From Spirodela intermedia (taxonomy: Eukaryota > Streptophyta > Magnoliopsida > Alismatales > Araceae), in the NCBI GenBank assembly GCA_902729315.2, contig LR746277.1:3043001-3107000 (forward strand): a stretch of DNA of 64,000 bases. The letters run 5' to 3'. Positions 13,166-25,159 of the stretch are shown here, piece by piece. Position 1 is the first letter of the stretch. Each line of letters begins with the position of its first letter. Below the pieces are notes generated by a model. The model did no database searches. It was not told the origin of the DNA and worked only from the letters and a program-made list of their open reading frames with translations. A program made the position numbers and the translations under genes.

Positions 13166-14460
13166 AAAAAAATACATGAGACGACTCTCCTTGAGTAGCA
13201 TATCCTAGAGAATACTCTATGAAGACTTGTTGAATGTCCACCATTGGTTGAGAGTCAAGGAGAGTAGTATGTAGATGGAGTTGAGGCAAACAATTAGAAA
13301 AAAGATTTCTAATCAATGTCATATGCTCGAGAGAAGTTTCAAGCCACTAGACATACTTTGTGCCTAATGATATTATCCTTCCAAGAATAGTTGTGTGTAA
13401 ACACTCACTTGCACATGACAATGTTGTTGTCCTTAGGATGAAGAACTAGCTCCCATATTTTGCACATGACAATGTTGTTATCCTTATGATGAAGAACTAG
13501 CTCCCATATTTTGCACATGATCAAGGTATTATTCTTCAAGCCCATAGCTGCTTTCTATTGAGGTACCTATAGTGCCTCTAAATACATCTTGGGTATTAAC
13601 TAAGAGGTAAGCATTATGTCTAAGGTGGTCATAAGAAACAAAATGATAAATAAGGTGATGAGTGCAACTTCAAATATCTTTCTAAAAATTGATTAGTAGA
13701 TGAAGGTGGTGGCAGCAGACTTAAGGATTGAGTTGAGGTTAGAATAGGTGAGGACAATGAGTTTGGGTTTAACAATTCAACAGACGATGAGTCCTGTAAC
13801 TCCAAAAAGAGTAGTGGTAGATGAAGTAATGGTAGAAGTGAGGGAGGTGTGGAGGTGATAGTAGTAGAGAAGAATCGAGTGTCCTTAAACAATATGATGT
13901 CGGTAAAGACAATGTACCACTGACAGTCTAGGAGGTATATGCGATAACTCTTATGAGTGTGAGAGTAATTAACAAAGACCCCCTTAAATGCTCAAGGGGA
14001 GAGTTTGGAAAGATTGAAGGAGTGGTCATATCTATATGAGGATGAAGAGGATGAAGTGGGTCTTCTCTCTCTAAGGGTGAAGAGGAAAATTGATTGAGTA
14101 GGTAAGTAGCTAGGAGAATAGAGTTAAATCATAAGTAGTGAGTGACTCTCATCTCTACTAATAATATTTGGGTCACATTGAGACGTTGGCGATGTTTACA
14201 TTCAGCTATCCTATTTTGTTGAGAAGTGTGAGGACATGATGTCTAGTAGAGAATCTTGAGAGATGTACAATGGTCTTGGGGGGGACCTTAAATAAATTTG
14301 AGAATGTTGTCCTTTTGAAAAAAATTAGAGTTAAAAAGTAATGAGTAGTAATTTTGCAAAGAAATTGTCAAAAAATAAGTACCACAATTTGATCTTTGAC
14401 AAGATAGATGATGTTACTCTAGTTGTTGTTTTAAAAAATATTCAATTTTAAAATTTATTA
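13166..14460 (-). pseudogene. copia-1 integrase and N-terminal reverse transcriptase
   Basis: Minus-strand blocks: HQTSCPHTSQQNRIAECKHR (about 14190-14260, end of the integrase core), a YSHTHKSYRIYLLDCQ block (about 13900-13960) typical of the integrase C-terminal side, a Ser/Pro-rich linker, then KIWELV, ISPVA-like and GYATQGES reverse-transcriptase blocks down to the break at 13166. Many stops are present. It joins with 4560-5142 once element A is removed. Confidence 0.85.
13411..13520 (-). repeat. 51-bp tandem duplication in copia-1 pol
   Basis: 'gcacatgacaatgttgtt' starts at 13411 and recurs at 13462, with the beginning of a third at 13513. The 51-bp period equals 17 codons, so the reverse-transcriptase N-terminus repeats in frame (KIWELVLH twice). 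Confidence 0.9.
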
Positions 14461-14522
14461 AAACCAAATCTCTAAAAGTTATGCTTTTGATTATTTATAA
14501 TGCATAGTGGATTTAGGTGGAT

Positions 14523-16319
14523 TGACATGACTTAGTCATTGTATAGTAAATCATGCAAATCTGAAATTTATAAAACTAGAAAATACGAATTTTCAGATAT
14601 TTAGAAGTATTTCTGAAAAAATATATCAATTATCATTCAATAAAACTTCCAAAAATAATGGTAATTTTCTAGGTCGATCACAGGGACATGATAAATATCA
14701 GGTAATTATTCAGAATTTTCCTCAAAGAATACTATTTTTTATGAATTTTATACTAAAAAATGAAAATAAAATATATTTAAAATTTACGAAAAAGGAGAAA
14801 TAAGGGTACGGACGTTAGAATGACGTTAGTGCCTAGCGAACGTGAATTGGGTAGAAATAGAGTTTCACTCAGCGATTCTTATATAAGTAATTACAAACAA
14901 TTTAATTAATCAAATTAAGATCTGTAAAAGCTTGAAGAATCGTAATTGAATGAAGTATATCTTGGTAAATTTAAATCACACAAATTATCACTAAATGAAG
15001 TGAAAATTAAGTTGAAAGTAGGAAAATAGAGTTCAGACATCGTGGCGACGATGCATTGGCAATGCATCAGACTCCTGAGCATTCGGGAGGATCATCATAT
15101 AGTATCCACGGCCTCAAAGGCTCTCCTTGGATAAGGACGATGTGGACAATCTCTAAATCTCCTTGCGAAGTCTAGAGATCAATGAAATGGGTCGTCGAAT
15201 CGTCTCCGGTGGCTGTCACCTGGCGGAGCAGAGAAACGGCGACTTTGTGGCTCTCCGGCGGCTGTCACCTAGCGAAGTAGAAAAACGGCGACTTTGTGGC
15301 TCTCTAGCGGCTGTCACCCGATGGAGAAGAGCTGGATGAAGGTGGGGCGCATGTTAGGGAGCTTCATCCTCAGGTCCACACAACAAGAGGAGGCTATTTA
15401 TCGCATCCAGTATGTTCTCAAGAGGTGGTGACTCGTCTCCTAGTGGATCATCTTCTTTTTGACGACAACTTATTTGTCGATTAATCAGAGATGCTTTACT
15501 CAATGGATTCGTGATCCTTTTATTACAAATTTTTCAGCAATTTTAGTAACAATGCTCTATGAATCGCGTTGACGAGGTTTTTGCCGATGATCTAGCAATT
15601 CTAGTGACTTAATCCTTCACCGGCAATCTGCAGAAAAGTCACGATAATTAAATAAAAAATATGAGTTTTGACTCTTGGGAGGATTTGAACCCGTGCTAGT
15701 TGCCTGCCTATATGAGAGAGATTGACATAAGTACTCTAATGCCCTTATCTAATGATGTCATCATAGTATCTCTCTATTATAAATAAGGAGTACTTTAGGT
15801 ATTAAAATCATTGAACCCTTTCTAGGGAAGGTGTGATGCAGGTTTGGTCTCACATCGCTTGTGTGCTGAAATTTCAGGTGAATATATAATAATATTATAT
15901 TTGCACGCAAGTCCCTTTCTTGTGCATGTGCAACTATTTCTTGCCTCACAACTAGCTGGCCACTAGTGATGTGGAAGGAAAGTGGCACATGTGCCCCTAT
16001 TAGTCCTAGCCGCTTGAGCCCTTGCTCGCAGCTCCTCTCCAGCTATGTTTCTGACCCACTTGCGGGCCTAGCTGGTTGGTAGTTACCCCCCATTTTGCTA
16101 TATTTTTATTTTTATTTATTTTTTCTTCATTTATCTCAAAAGTAAGACTGTAAAAATTATATAAATTTGTATAAAATCACATAATTATCCAAAAATTCAC
16201 GTTAATTAATTGAAAACCACTTTTCACACTTTAACACTAATATAAGTTTATTTATCATGAGTTAAGGCTAAAACTATATTATTTACTAATTATTAACTCA
16301 TGATAATGAAAACTCATTA
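14523..16319 (-). repeat. element B left LTR (LTR1 family)
   Basis: Starts TGACATGACTTAG. The right end is degraded (...AAAACTCATTA instead of ...AGACTTATCA) and no G-rich polypurine tract follows, unlike elements A and C. Confidence 0.8.
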
Positions 16320-17640
16320 TAGATCCACAAGAAAAACTTAGTATAATGCGATGTACAAATATTTTCTATTAAATGTTTGAGTGAGGCTAAAGACACAAAA
16401 GGAATGAAAGAAGAAGTGAGGCTTTAAAACTTTTCTAGATCTTTCACAAACTCAAAATTAGAGGAACAAAAGAAAAAATAATAAAATAAATATTATAAAT
16501 TTAAAAAAAATGATAGAGGTGAAAACACCTTTGCCAGCAACTAGTCTATTAGTAGAGTACTAAACCTTGTGTTTAGAAGAGAACCTCAGATTGTATTGAC
16601 AACTATAGAAAATACATAGTCAATATGCTGAAATTCAATGAGTGTTAAAAATCTCACGGAATTCACTTTTCACAGCATTCGTAAAGAAAATGAAATATAG
16701 AACTAAACACGTGCAAAATCTAAAACACCCAATTCAAAGCTTGGGAGTGTGGATGTTGATGCTACTATGCTCGATCCCTTTTCTACCTATCACTTAGTAA
16801 GGGAGCTCACAACCACCATTGCTACTACTTGAGAGTGTATTTGTCATCATTGTCACCGCTACCACCATGCTTGTCTCCTTCTCTACGTGTCACGTAGAAT
16901 AGGAGTTTGCAGCCATTGCTGCCATCACCACCACTACTGCTGTCACCTAGTGGGTGCTGCCACCACTGTGCTCATCTCCTCCTCTACTTGTTATGTAGAC
17001 TAGGAGATTGCAGCTAGTATTGTTGTCATCACCACTGTTGTTGTCGCATCATGAGTGCCTCCACCCCCGTGCTAGGCCCCTTCTTTGCCTATCACACAAA
17101 ATGGGACTCACAATCATTGTTGATGTTGTCACTGCTATCGTCATTGTAGTTGTCGCTGTCATGATTTCTCGTTCTTCTACTCGTCATCATCATCCATCTT
17201 CTCTATGTGAGCCCTAATTTTTGCTGATCACCCCCCTTTCTCTCTTCTCTCACCCTTTAAATAATCCCCCATTAGAATGGGCTAGTATGCAGCCTGATAG
17301 TGGATTGGCTGTAATGGATCCGTTGGTCGACTCATTAAATACTTAAAAATTATAGAGAAGCTATTTAAAAATTCTTCTTCTAATTTTCTTGCATGTAAAT
17401 ATAATTTTTCTATCTATTAGAATAACTAGCATTGCATAAAAAAACATTTTGATTCAATATAAAATACATGTTATAAGATATATAGAATTTAATAGTTATT
17501 GTATGTAATTGAGTAAACAATATAAATTCACATAAAAATATTTTACATTGAATGTGTGCTTTTATTAAGATATTTAAGCTATAAGAATATAAAATATACA
17601 TATCCTATCATCCAATATTGAGGCTTTATCAATAGACTCA
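16320..17640. other. unassigned sequence inside element B
   Basis: About 1.3 kb with no counterpart in A or C. It holds the 101-bp tandem repeats (16768-17170) and an AT-rich part (17280-17640). On the minus strand 'TTATTTAAAG' near 17260 resembles a TATA box. No convincing open frame. It could be captured host DNA, a nested fragment, or DNA between two truncated elements. Confidence 0.5.
16768..17170. repeat. 101-bp imperfect tandem repeat, four units
   Basis: Units begin 'tgctcgatccc' (16768), 'tgcttgtctcc' (16868), 'tgctcatctcc' (16969) and 'tgctaggcccc' (17070), spaced 100, 101 and 101 bp. Each continues with a 'ctctac..gt..cac.tag' block, then 'cagccattgctgcc' and 'tgtcaccac'-type text. 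The period is not a multiple of 3, which argues against a protein repeat. Confidence 0.85.
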
Positions 17641-17654
17641 TAAGATTGGTGTAA

Positions 17655-19640
17655 TCATCTTACCCAATCTAAATATTTTTCATCTAAATTGATATCTCTA
17701 ATTCTTCTACTCACCCATTTCTTAATGTGTTCTTTTATCTGCATAATCTTCCCCTGCTCTATTTTATCTTCCATACATATTTGTTCAATTTGCGAGTGAA
17801 ATATTTCAAGCTTAGAAATAATTCTAATGGGCTGTGGGTTTTGAAGGATGGAAGGATTGTCTTCTTTAATCTCAGATCTAATGAATTTAATAAAATTTAA
17901 ATTTTCTCCTCCAAAATTATCTCTATATTCATATTCATTATTTTTGTTTCTCCCCATTAGTTGAATCAACTCTTTTTCTAGCTTTTCGTTTCTCAACTCA
18001 TCAAATTCTTCATCTTCTCAAGAGCTATCTTTTAATTTCGATATATGATATACATCATCATCCTCACTATCAACATACATGGCTACAAAATTATGATTAA
18101 ATTTATTAATTTTGTCTTCTACATCTCCTAAATCAACTGATTTTTCCTCACTTGAAATATGTTTTTCTTCATTTTTTTCCTTACTCCCTTCTACTAAAAT
18201 TTTGATGATTTTTCCATAATCAACTTCTGTTTCTTCATCTAAGGGCTTTTTCTCTTCATCATTCTCACTATATTCATTCATTAATTGTGAGCAATAAATG
18301 ATTTTATTCAAATTTTCTGCTACTATATTTTCAGCATTAATATTCTCATTTACTTCTAATGGCTCATCGATTTCTTCTAATAATTAGAAATAAGAATCAG
18401 GTAAAATTATCTTACTCAATGTATTCACTGTCCTAACATTTTTATTTCGTGGATTTTTTTCTAAATTTATCTAACTAAACTCTCCTTGCTGAAATCCTAC
18501 TGTTAGACAATTTCCTGAATTTTCTATGGGTTGACTAGGTGGCTGTCCCTCTTCTCTCCTATTCTCAAAAGCCTCTATAATTTGTTTTTGGTGCAACATC
18601 ATTTAATTCATAGTTTGTTGCATCATTTGGCTCATTTGCTGCATCATTTCCATAGCATCAGGTTTGATTTGAGAGGGCTGATTTTTCTAAAATTTGTGTT
18701 CTTATTTTGGATGAAATTCAAAATTTGAATTGAATCTAAGTGCTTCTGAATTTTGAATATTATTTGGGTTTCTCAACAAAAAATTATTCCCCCAATTAGG
18801 ATTATAAGAATTAGAAACATATTTCCTATTTTTACTAAAATCATGGGGTACCTGCACTTGTTCTTGCTTAGGATGATATTGAAATTCGAAATGATCATTT
18901 TCACCATACATAGGACATATATTATTTGAATTAAATTGAGGGTTAAGAGGCTTTCTAATATTTTCAATAAGTAAATCAAGTTTTTTTAATATTTGATTAA
19001 TCTGATTAACCTCATTTCTAAATTTAGAATCATCATCATGATACAATTCATAAATTCCTCTCTTCTTTTCCCTATCATATAATTCAAAAGAGGCTTGATC
19101 TCTAAAATTTTCACTTAAATTCTCATAAAGACTGTAAATCTTATTAGGGGTTTTCTCCATAAAAGCTCTTCCACATATAGAATCAACCATATTTCTATGT
19201 TGTTCCTAATAATCTATCATAAAAAATTCTATTGAGCTGCCACTTAGGTATAGCATGATGAGGACACTTTCTAAGTAAATCATTGAATGTTTTCCATGTC
19301 TCATGTAAAGTTTCTCTTAGTCTTTGAGAAAAACTCTATATATATTTCTCATATTTTGAGTTTTTTTTAAGAGATAAAATTTTCAAAGAAAAGCCTATTC
19401 TATGTCCTTCCAATTAGTTAATTCTCTATTTAATGTGGATAGCCAATGACTAGCTTTGTCCCTAAGTGTATGAGGAAATAATTTCATCTTAATAATTTCC
19501 AATGTAACTTGAGGGAGATTAACTAAATCACATACCATATAAAATTTTTCTAAGTGCTGATGAGGTTCCTCTAAAGGCAATCTATGAAAATTATGGAGCA
19601 TTTGAAAATTTTTTAGATTTATTTCGAATTTAACAGTGGG
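17655..19640 (-). pseudogene. element B gag with acidic C-terminal extension
   Basis: The best-preserved Gag here. On the minus strand: a capsid block FHRLPLEEPHQHLEKFY...MKLFPHTLRDKA (19395-19601); a long segment (18702-19190) with FMEKTPNKIYSLYENL, a degenerate knuckle CPMYGENDHFEFQYH (second and last Cys replaced by Tyr) and SYNPNWGNN; an acidic segment (18018-18311); and a charged tail (17655-17996). Frame breaks lie near 19200-19390 and 18320-18700. A TGA at 18018-18020 separates two segments of the same frame, exactly as in element A. Confidence 0.8.
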
Positions 19641-20042
19641 TGCTAATGGGACTCTAATATTGGATGCTCTTTAAAATGAATACGGGATATAATGATTTTT
19701 CATGGCCATAGGATTGCTCTCAATTTGACCTGTACTTCCTTCAGGATCTATCAAAATTAATTTTTCTTTCAGATTTTTAGTTTGAATAAAATAATAAAAG
19801 AATTTTCTAATCTTCGATGCAAGGATCTTCTACCATACATAAAAAATCAATAAATTCGAAGGAAAAGTTTAATAATTGTTACCCTCCTTCAGTATGCTCT
19901 AGTTCTTGGCTTTCTTCTTTTCGTTCCTTTTTTCTAAAAAAAAAATTTTGACAAGAAAAAAATTAAACAAGAGTTAATTTTTTTTTTGTGTACTCTAAGA
20001 GAAAAACAAAAAAATACTAAATATTATGCAATACATCCCTGA

Positions 20043-20053
20043 CAACGGCGCCA
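20043..20053 (-). promoter_or_regulatory. element B primer-binding site (tRNA-Asp type)
   Basis: The minus strand reads TGGCGCCGTTG just inside the 5' LTR. It is complementary to the 3' end of plant tRNA-Asp, as described for Athila-like elements. Confidence 0.8.
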
Positions 20054-20058
20054 AAATT

Positions 20059-21802
20059 TAACGTGACTTAGTCATTGTATATTAAATTATGTAAATTTAA
20101 AATTTATAAAACTAGAAAATATGAATTTTTAGATATTTAGAAGTATTTCTGAACAAATATATCAATTATAATTTAATAAAACTTCTAAAAATAGTAGTAA
20201 TTTTCTAGGTCGATCAAAGGGATGTAATATAATATTTAGTAATTATTCAGAATTTTTCTCGAAGAATACTATTTTCTATAAATTTGATACGAGGAAATGA
20301 AAAGAAAATATATTTAAATTTCATAGAAAAAGGAAATAAGGGTGCAGACATCAAGATGATGTATGCACTCGGCGAACACGAATCTGGCGAAAATAGAGTT
20401 TCACCCAGTGATTCTTATGTAAGCGATTATAGACAATTTAATTGATCAAATTAAAATATGTAAAAGTCGAAAGAATCGTAATGAAATGAAGTATATGTTG
20501 GTAAATTTAAAATCAACAAATTATCACTAAATGAAATAAAAATTAAGTTGAAAGCAAGAAAACAGAGTTCCGACGTCGCGGCAGCGATGCATTAGCGATG
20601 CACCAGAATTCTGAGCATTCGGGAGGATTGTCGTGTAGTGTCTATGTCCTCGAAGGCTCTCCTTGGACTAGGACGATGTGGGTAATCTTTAGATCTCCTT
20701 GCGAAGTCTAGAGATCAATGAAATGGGTCATCAAATCATCTCCAGTGGCTGTCACTCGGCAGAGCGAAAAAATGGTGACTTTGTAACTCTCCAACGGTTG
20801 TCACCTGACATAGAGGAGCTAGATGGAGGTGGGGCACATATCAGGGAGCTTCATCCTCAGGTCTGCGCAGTAAGAGGAGGCTCTTCATCACATCTGATAT
20901 GCTCTCAAGAGGTGGCAACTCGTCTCCTGGTAGATTGTCCTCTTCTCGACAATGGCTTGTTCGTCGATCAATCAGAGATACTTTACTCGATTGATTCGCG
21001 ATCCTTTTATTGCGAATCGTTTAGCAATTTTAGTAACAATGCTCCGCAAATCGCATTGACGAGACTTTTGCCAATGATCCAGCAATTCTAGCAGCTTAAT
21101 CTTTCACCAACGATCTGTAAGTCGCGATAATCAGATCAAAATACGAGTTTTGGCTTTGGGAAAATTCAAACCCGCGCCGATTGTCTACCTACATGAGAAA
21201 GATTTAAATAAGTACTTTAATGTCCTTATCAAGTGATGTCATCATGGTATATCTTTGTTATAAATAAGTGGTATTTTAGGTATTAAAATCATCAAAGCCT
21301 TTTGAGGGAAGGTGTGATGTGATTTAGTCTCACATCGCTTGTGCACTGAAGTTTCAGGTGAATATATAGTAATATTGCATTTACAAGCAATGAGTCCTTT
21401 TCTCCTGCATATACGACCACTTTTTGTCTCATAATTGGCTGGCCACCGATGATGTAGCAGGGGAGTGGCACACATGTGCCCCCATTGATCTTAGCCACTC
21501 AAACTCTGCTCACAGGCTCCTCCCTGACTGCGCTTTCAACTTGTTTGCGGGCCTAGCTAGCTAATGGGTTCCCCTCATTTTGCTATATTTTTATTTTTAT
21601 TTCTTTTTCTTCATTTATCTCAAAAAAAAACTATCAAACTCATATAAATTCGTATAAAATCACATAATTAGCCAAAAATTCATGTTAATCAATTAAAAAT
21701 CACTTTTCACACTTTAACATAAATATAAGTCTATTTATCATGAGTTAAGACTAAAATTATATTATTTACTAATTATTAACTCATGATAATGAAGACTTAT
21801 CA
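20059..21802 (-). repeat. element B 5' LTR (LTR1 family)
   Basis: Runs from the primer site to ...GAAGACTTATCA. The inner end reads TAACGTGAC rather than TGACGTGAC, as in element C and the solo copy at 41418-43029. The 33 bp from 21803 to 21835, between this LTR and element C, hold nothing recognisable. Confidence 0.85.
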
Positions 21803-21835
21803 AGAGCCCATAGAGGAAGACCCCATAAAAGAAGG

Positions 21836-23589
21836 TGACATGACTTAAATCATTGTATAGTAAATCACGCAAATTTAAAATTTATAAAACTAAGAAATAC
21901 TAATTTATAGGTATTTAGAAGTATTTCTGAATAAATATATCAATTATAATTCAATAAAACTTTCAAAAATAGTGATAATTTTCCAAGTCGATCACAAGGA
22001 TGTAATATAATATTGAGTAATTATTGAGAATTTTCCTTAAAGAATACTATTTTTTATAAATTTTATACTAAGAAATGAAAATAAAATATATTTAAAATTC
22101 ACAAAAAAGGAGAAATAAGGGTGCGGACATCAAGATGACATCAACGCCCGGTGAACGCCAATCGGACAGAAATAGAGTTCCACCTAGTGATTCTTACGTA
22201 AGTGATTACAAATAATTTAATTCATCAAATTAAGATCTATAAAAGCTAAAAGAATCGTAATTGAATGAAATATAGTTTGATAAATTTAAATCACATAAAT
22301 TAACACTAAGTGAAGTAGAAATTAAATTAAAAGTAGGAAAATAGAGTTCTAGTGTTGTGGTGGCGATACGTTGACGGTGTATTGGAATCCTAAGCATTCG
22401 GGAGGACTGTCGTATAGTGTCCATGGCCTCGGAAGCTCTCCTTGGATAAAGACGACGTGGGCAATCTCTAGATCACCTTACGAAGTCTAGAGATCAATGA
22501 AATGGGTCATAGAATGGTCTCCAGTGGCTGTCACTCATCGGAGCGAAAAAAATGGTGACTTTGCGACCCTCTGGTGGCTATCACTCGATGGAGAGAAGCT
22601 GAATAAAGGTTGGGCACATGTTAGGGAGCCTCATCCTCAAGTCCACACAACAAGAGAAGGCTCTTCATTGTATCTGGTATGCTCTCAGGAGGTGACAACT
22701 CGTCTCCCCATGGATCATCCTCTTTCTGACGACGGATTGTTAGTCGATTAATCAAAGATAATTTACTCAATGTATTTACGATCCTTTTATCACGAATTGT
22801 TCAGCAACTTTAGTAACAATGCTCCGTGAATCGCATTGATGAGATTTTTGTCGATGATCTAGTGATTCTAGCGGCTTAAACCTTCATTAGCAATCTGTAA
22901 GAAAGTTGGAATAATCAAATAAAAATACTAGTTTTGGCTCTGAGAGGATTTAAACCCACATCGATTTCCTGCCTACATGAGAGAGATTTAAATAAGTACT
23001 CTAATGTGTTTATCAAGTGACATCATTATGGTATATCTCTATTATAAATAAAGGGATATTTTAGATATTAAAATCTTCAAAAATATTCTAGGGAAAGTGT
23101 GATGTGAGTTTAGTCTCACATCGCTTGTGCACTGAAGTTTCAGGTGAATATGTAGTAATATTGCATTTACATGTAATGAGTCCTTTTCTTCCGCATGTAC
23201 GACCACTCCTTGCCTCACAACTAGTTGGCCACTAGTAACGTGGGAGGGGAGTGGTGCACACGTGCCCCCATCGGTTCTAGTCTCTCAAGCCTCTACTCAT
23301 GGCTCCTCCGCCACTGCACTTCCGATCTGCTTGCAAGCTCAGTTGGCAGGTGAGTCCCCCCTCTTTTACTATATTTTTATTTTTATTTTATTTTCTTCAT
23401 TTATCTCAAAAAAAAGACTATAAAAATCATATAAATTTGTAGAAAATCATATAATTGGCCAAAAATTCACATTAATGAACTGAAAACCACTTTTCACACT
23501 TTAACACAAATATAAGTTTTTTTATTATGAGTTAAGGATAAAAATATATTATTTACTAATTATTAACTCATGATAATGAAGACTTATCA
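21836..23589 (-). repeat. element C 3' LTR (LTR1 family)
   Basis: Starts TGACATGACTTAAATC and ends ...GAAGACTTATCA. The adjacent 'caacccccaactt' forms the minus-strand polypurine tract (AAGTTGGGGGTTG). Confidence 0.9.
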
Positions 23590-23602
23590 CAACCCCCAAC
23601 TT
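23590..23602 (-). promoter_or_regulatory. element C polypurine tract
   Basis: The minus strand reads AAGTTGGGGGTTG directly before the LTR start TGATAAGTC. Element A has a similar tract at the same place. Confidence 0.75.
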
Positions 23603-25150
23603 AAATTATTGCTAGTCTCTTAGCAATGGAATTATGAAAATAAAAATTCATAAATCTCAAACATCATATTTCAATACATAAAAGAAATATAATTAGAAAT
23701 GATGCACCTTTAGACACTTTGGATTCTTATATTAGTTATTTATGAATGATGTCAAGCACTTAAATGTTTAAGTATTCTTTAGAATAACAATCTAGACTTT
23801 ATTTTTTTCTATTCACATCTTTATCACTTCTTCACTCATAGATATATTTACAAGATATTTCAATTATTAATACTCATCCAAAAATAATATTGATCCTACA
23901 TTTCTTTTTTTTCATAGCTTGATTTTTGAAGTTTGCACTGTATTTCTTTTATATATATATTTTTTTAATATAGTAGATAAATAGCTTTTTCTCTAAACAA
24001 ATTTTGACAATAAGAATGATGTCTCACACCATCCATCTGTACTTTTCATTTTCAGAGCTTTCACTTTATCCACTTATTTTACAGCAAGTGTTTTTCTATG
24101 CACGATTTTTGGGAATAAGAATGATGTCTCAAACCTTCTATGTGTACTCCTCATTTCTAGATTTTTCACATTGCTCTTTTTTTTTTCAAAATAAGTGATT
24201 TCTTCTCACAAGTCCTATAGATCAAGGTGCAAAAATCTACATTAAACTCAAATGATCAATCAAATTTTCACATCAAGTAAATAGTATCTATCAAGATCAT
24301 GAAGTGAAAATCTATAAAATCAAATCCATATTATCTATCATGTATCCAAGAAGAATTCCAATATTTCATGCTACTAAATCATTATTTTGACTCAATAATA
24401 ATCTTCCTAGAATCTTTTGGTATCAATCAATCTAATTGATTTAATTTTTCGTGCATGCAATATGATATAAGAATTTGTAAATTAGATAATTTTGGCAGTT
24501 CTACTTTTTATTTTCAATTTTGTTTTTAGCAACAATAAATTTTTCAAAACTAAATCAAAACTATCCTCTTTATAGTTGTAATTTTGAATTTTAGTAATAT
24601 ATATTTAGGGGATTGAAATGTGAGAAAAGTGTCTCTAGAATTTTAAATTTCAAGCTGTTTTTTTGTCTACTATTTTTTATAGTCTATTGTTCTTGATAGA
24701 AAACCAGAAAATAGATGTTGTAGTTTTTCCGAATTTTCTTTTTTTTTAGTTTCTATTTTAAGTGAGTATGAAAAAAAATACAAACACATGTTCTTAATCG
24801 TCCTACAACATAAATTAAGAATTAATACTTCACCTCCCAACTTAAAAATGACATTGTCCTCAATGACATAGAAAAAACAAAATAGAATATACAAAAAATG
24901 TAATTTTCAAGTGAAGCACGCATATATGTAAAGTTAAGCATTAAAAATGTTTTCATAAATGATAAAGCTCATAAAGATATCACCTCAACCTTGTTTTTAA
25001 TTTTCCACTTCATTTTACACTCCTACACTTTTTTGAAAAAAATAAATACGGAAACAAGTATTACGAAATTCTAAGAAAAACAGAACTTAAAAAAACAAAA
25101 TGAAATAAAGACCATGGGTTGCCACCCATGCAACACTGAATTTAATGTCT
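23603..25150 (-). other. element C non-coding region between pol and 3' LTR
   Basis: AT-rich with no supported gene. Near 24838-24867 the minus strand has a 'GAGGACAATG...TTTAAGTTGGGAG' signature, which commonly marks the region after pol in Athila/Tat-type elements. No env-like frame is readable. It matches 7061-8590 of element A. Confidence 0.7.
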
Positions 25151-25159
25151 CCACTTGGA

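Larger units (their letters stand above)
3777..14522 (-). mobile_element. Ty1/copia retrotransposon copia-1, split by element A
   Basis: A minus-strand copia remnant in two blocks: 3777-5142 (reverse transcriptase, RNase H side, polypurine tract, 3' LTR) and 13166-14522 (integrase and first part of reverse transcriptase). Gypsy element A sits between them with AAAAA on both sides, and the copia reading resumes across the insertion. The 5' LTR and gag are not seen, because element B begins at 14523. The lineage within Ty1/copia is not assigned. Confidence 0.85.
14523..21802 (-). mobile_element. Athila-like gypsy retrotransposon B (gag-only, rearranged)
   Basis: LTR1-family LTRs at 14523-16319 and 20059-21802 enclose a 3.7-kb interior with a tRNA-Asp-type primer site and gag, but no pol. 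The flanks (tggat / agagc) do not match as target duplications, and the polypurine-tract side is replaced by about 1.3 kb of unrelated sequence. It may be one rearranged element or two truncated ones placed end to end. Confidence 0.75.

Noticed and set aside
16768-17170. CRISPR-like array
   Set aside because: The 101-bp units are contiguous imperfect tandem repeats without conserved short repeats and unique spacers, in a plant genome.
14518-21807. Target-site duplication for element B
   Set aside because: The flanking pentamers tggat and agagc do not match, and the left LTR end is degraded.
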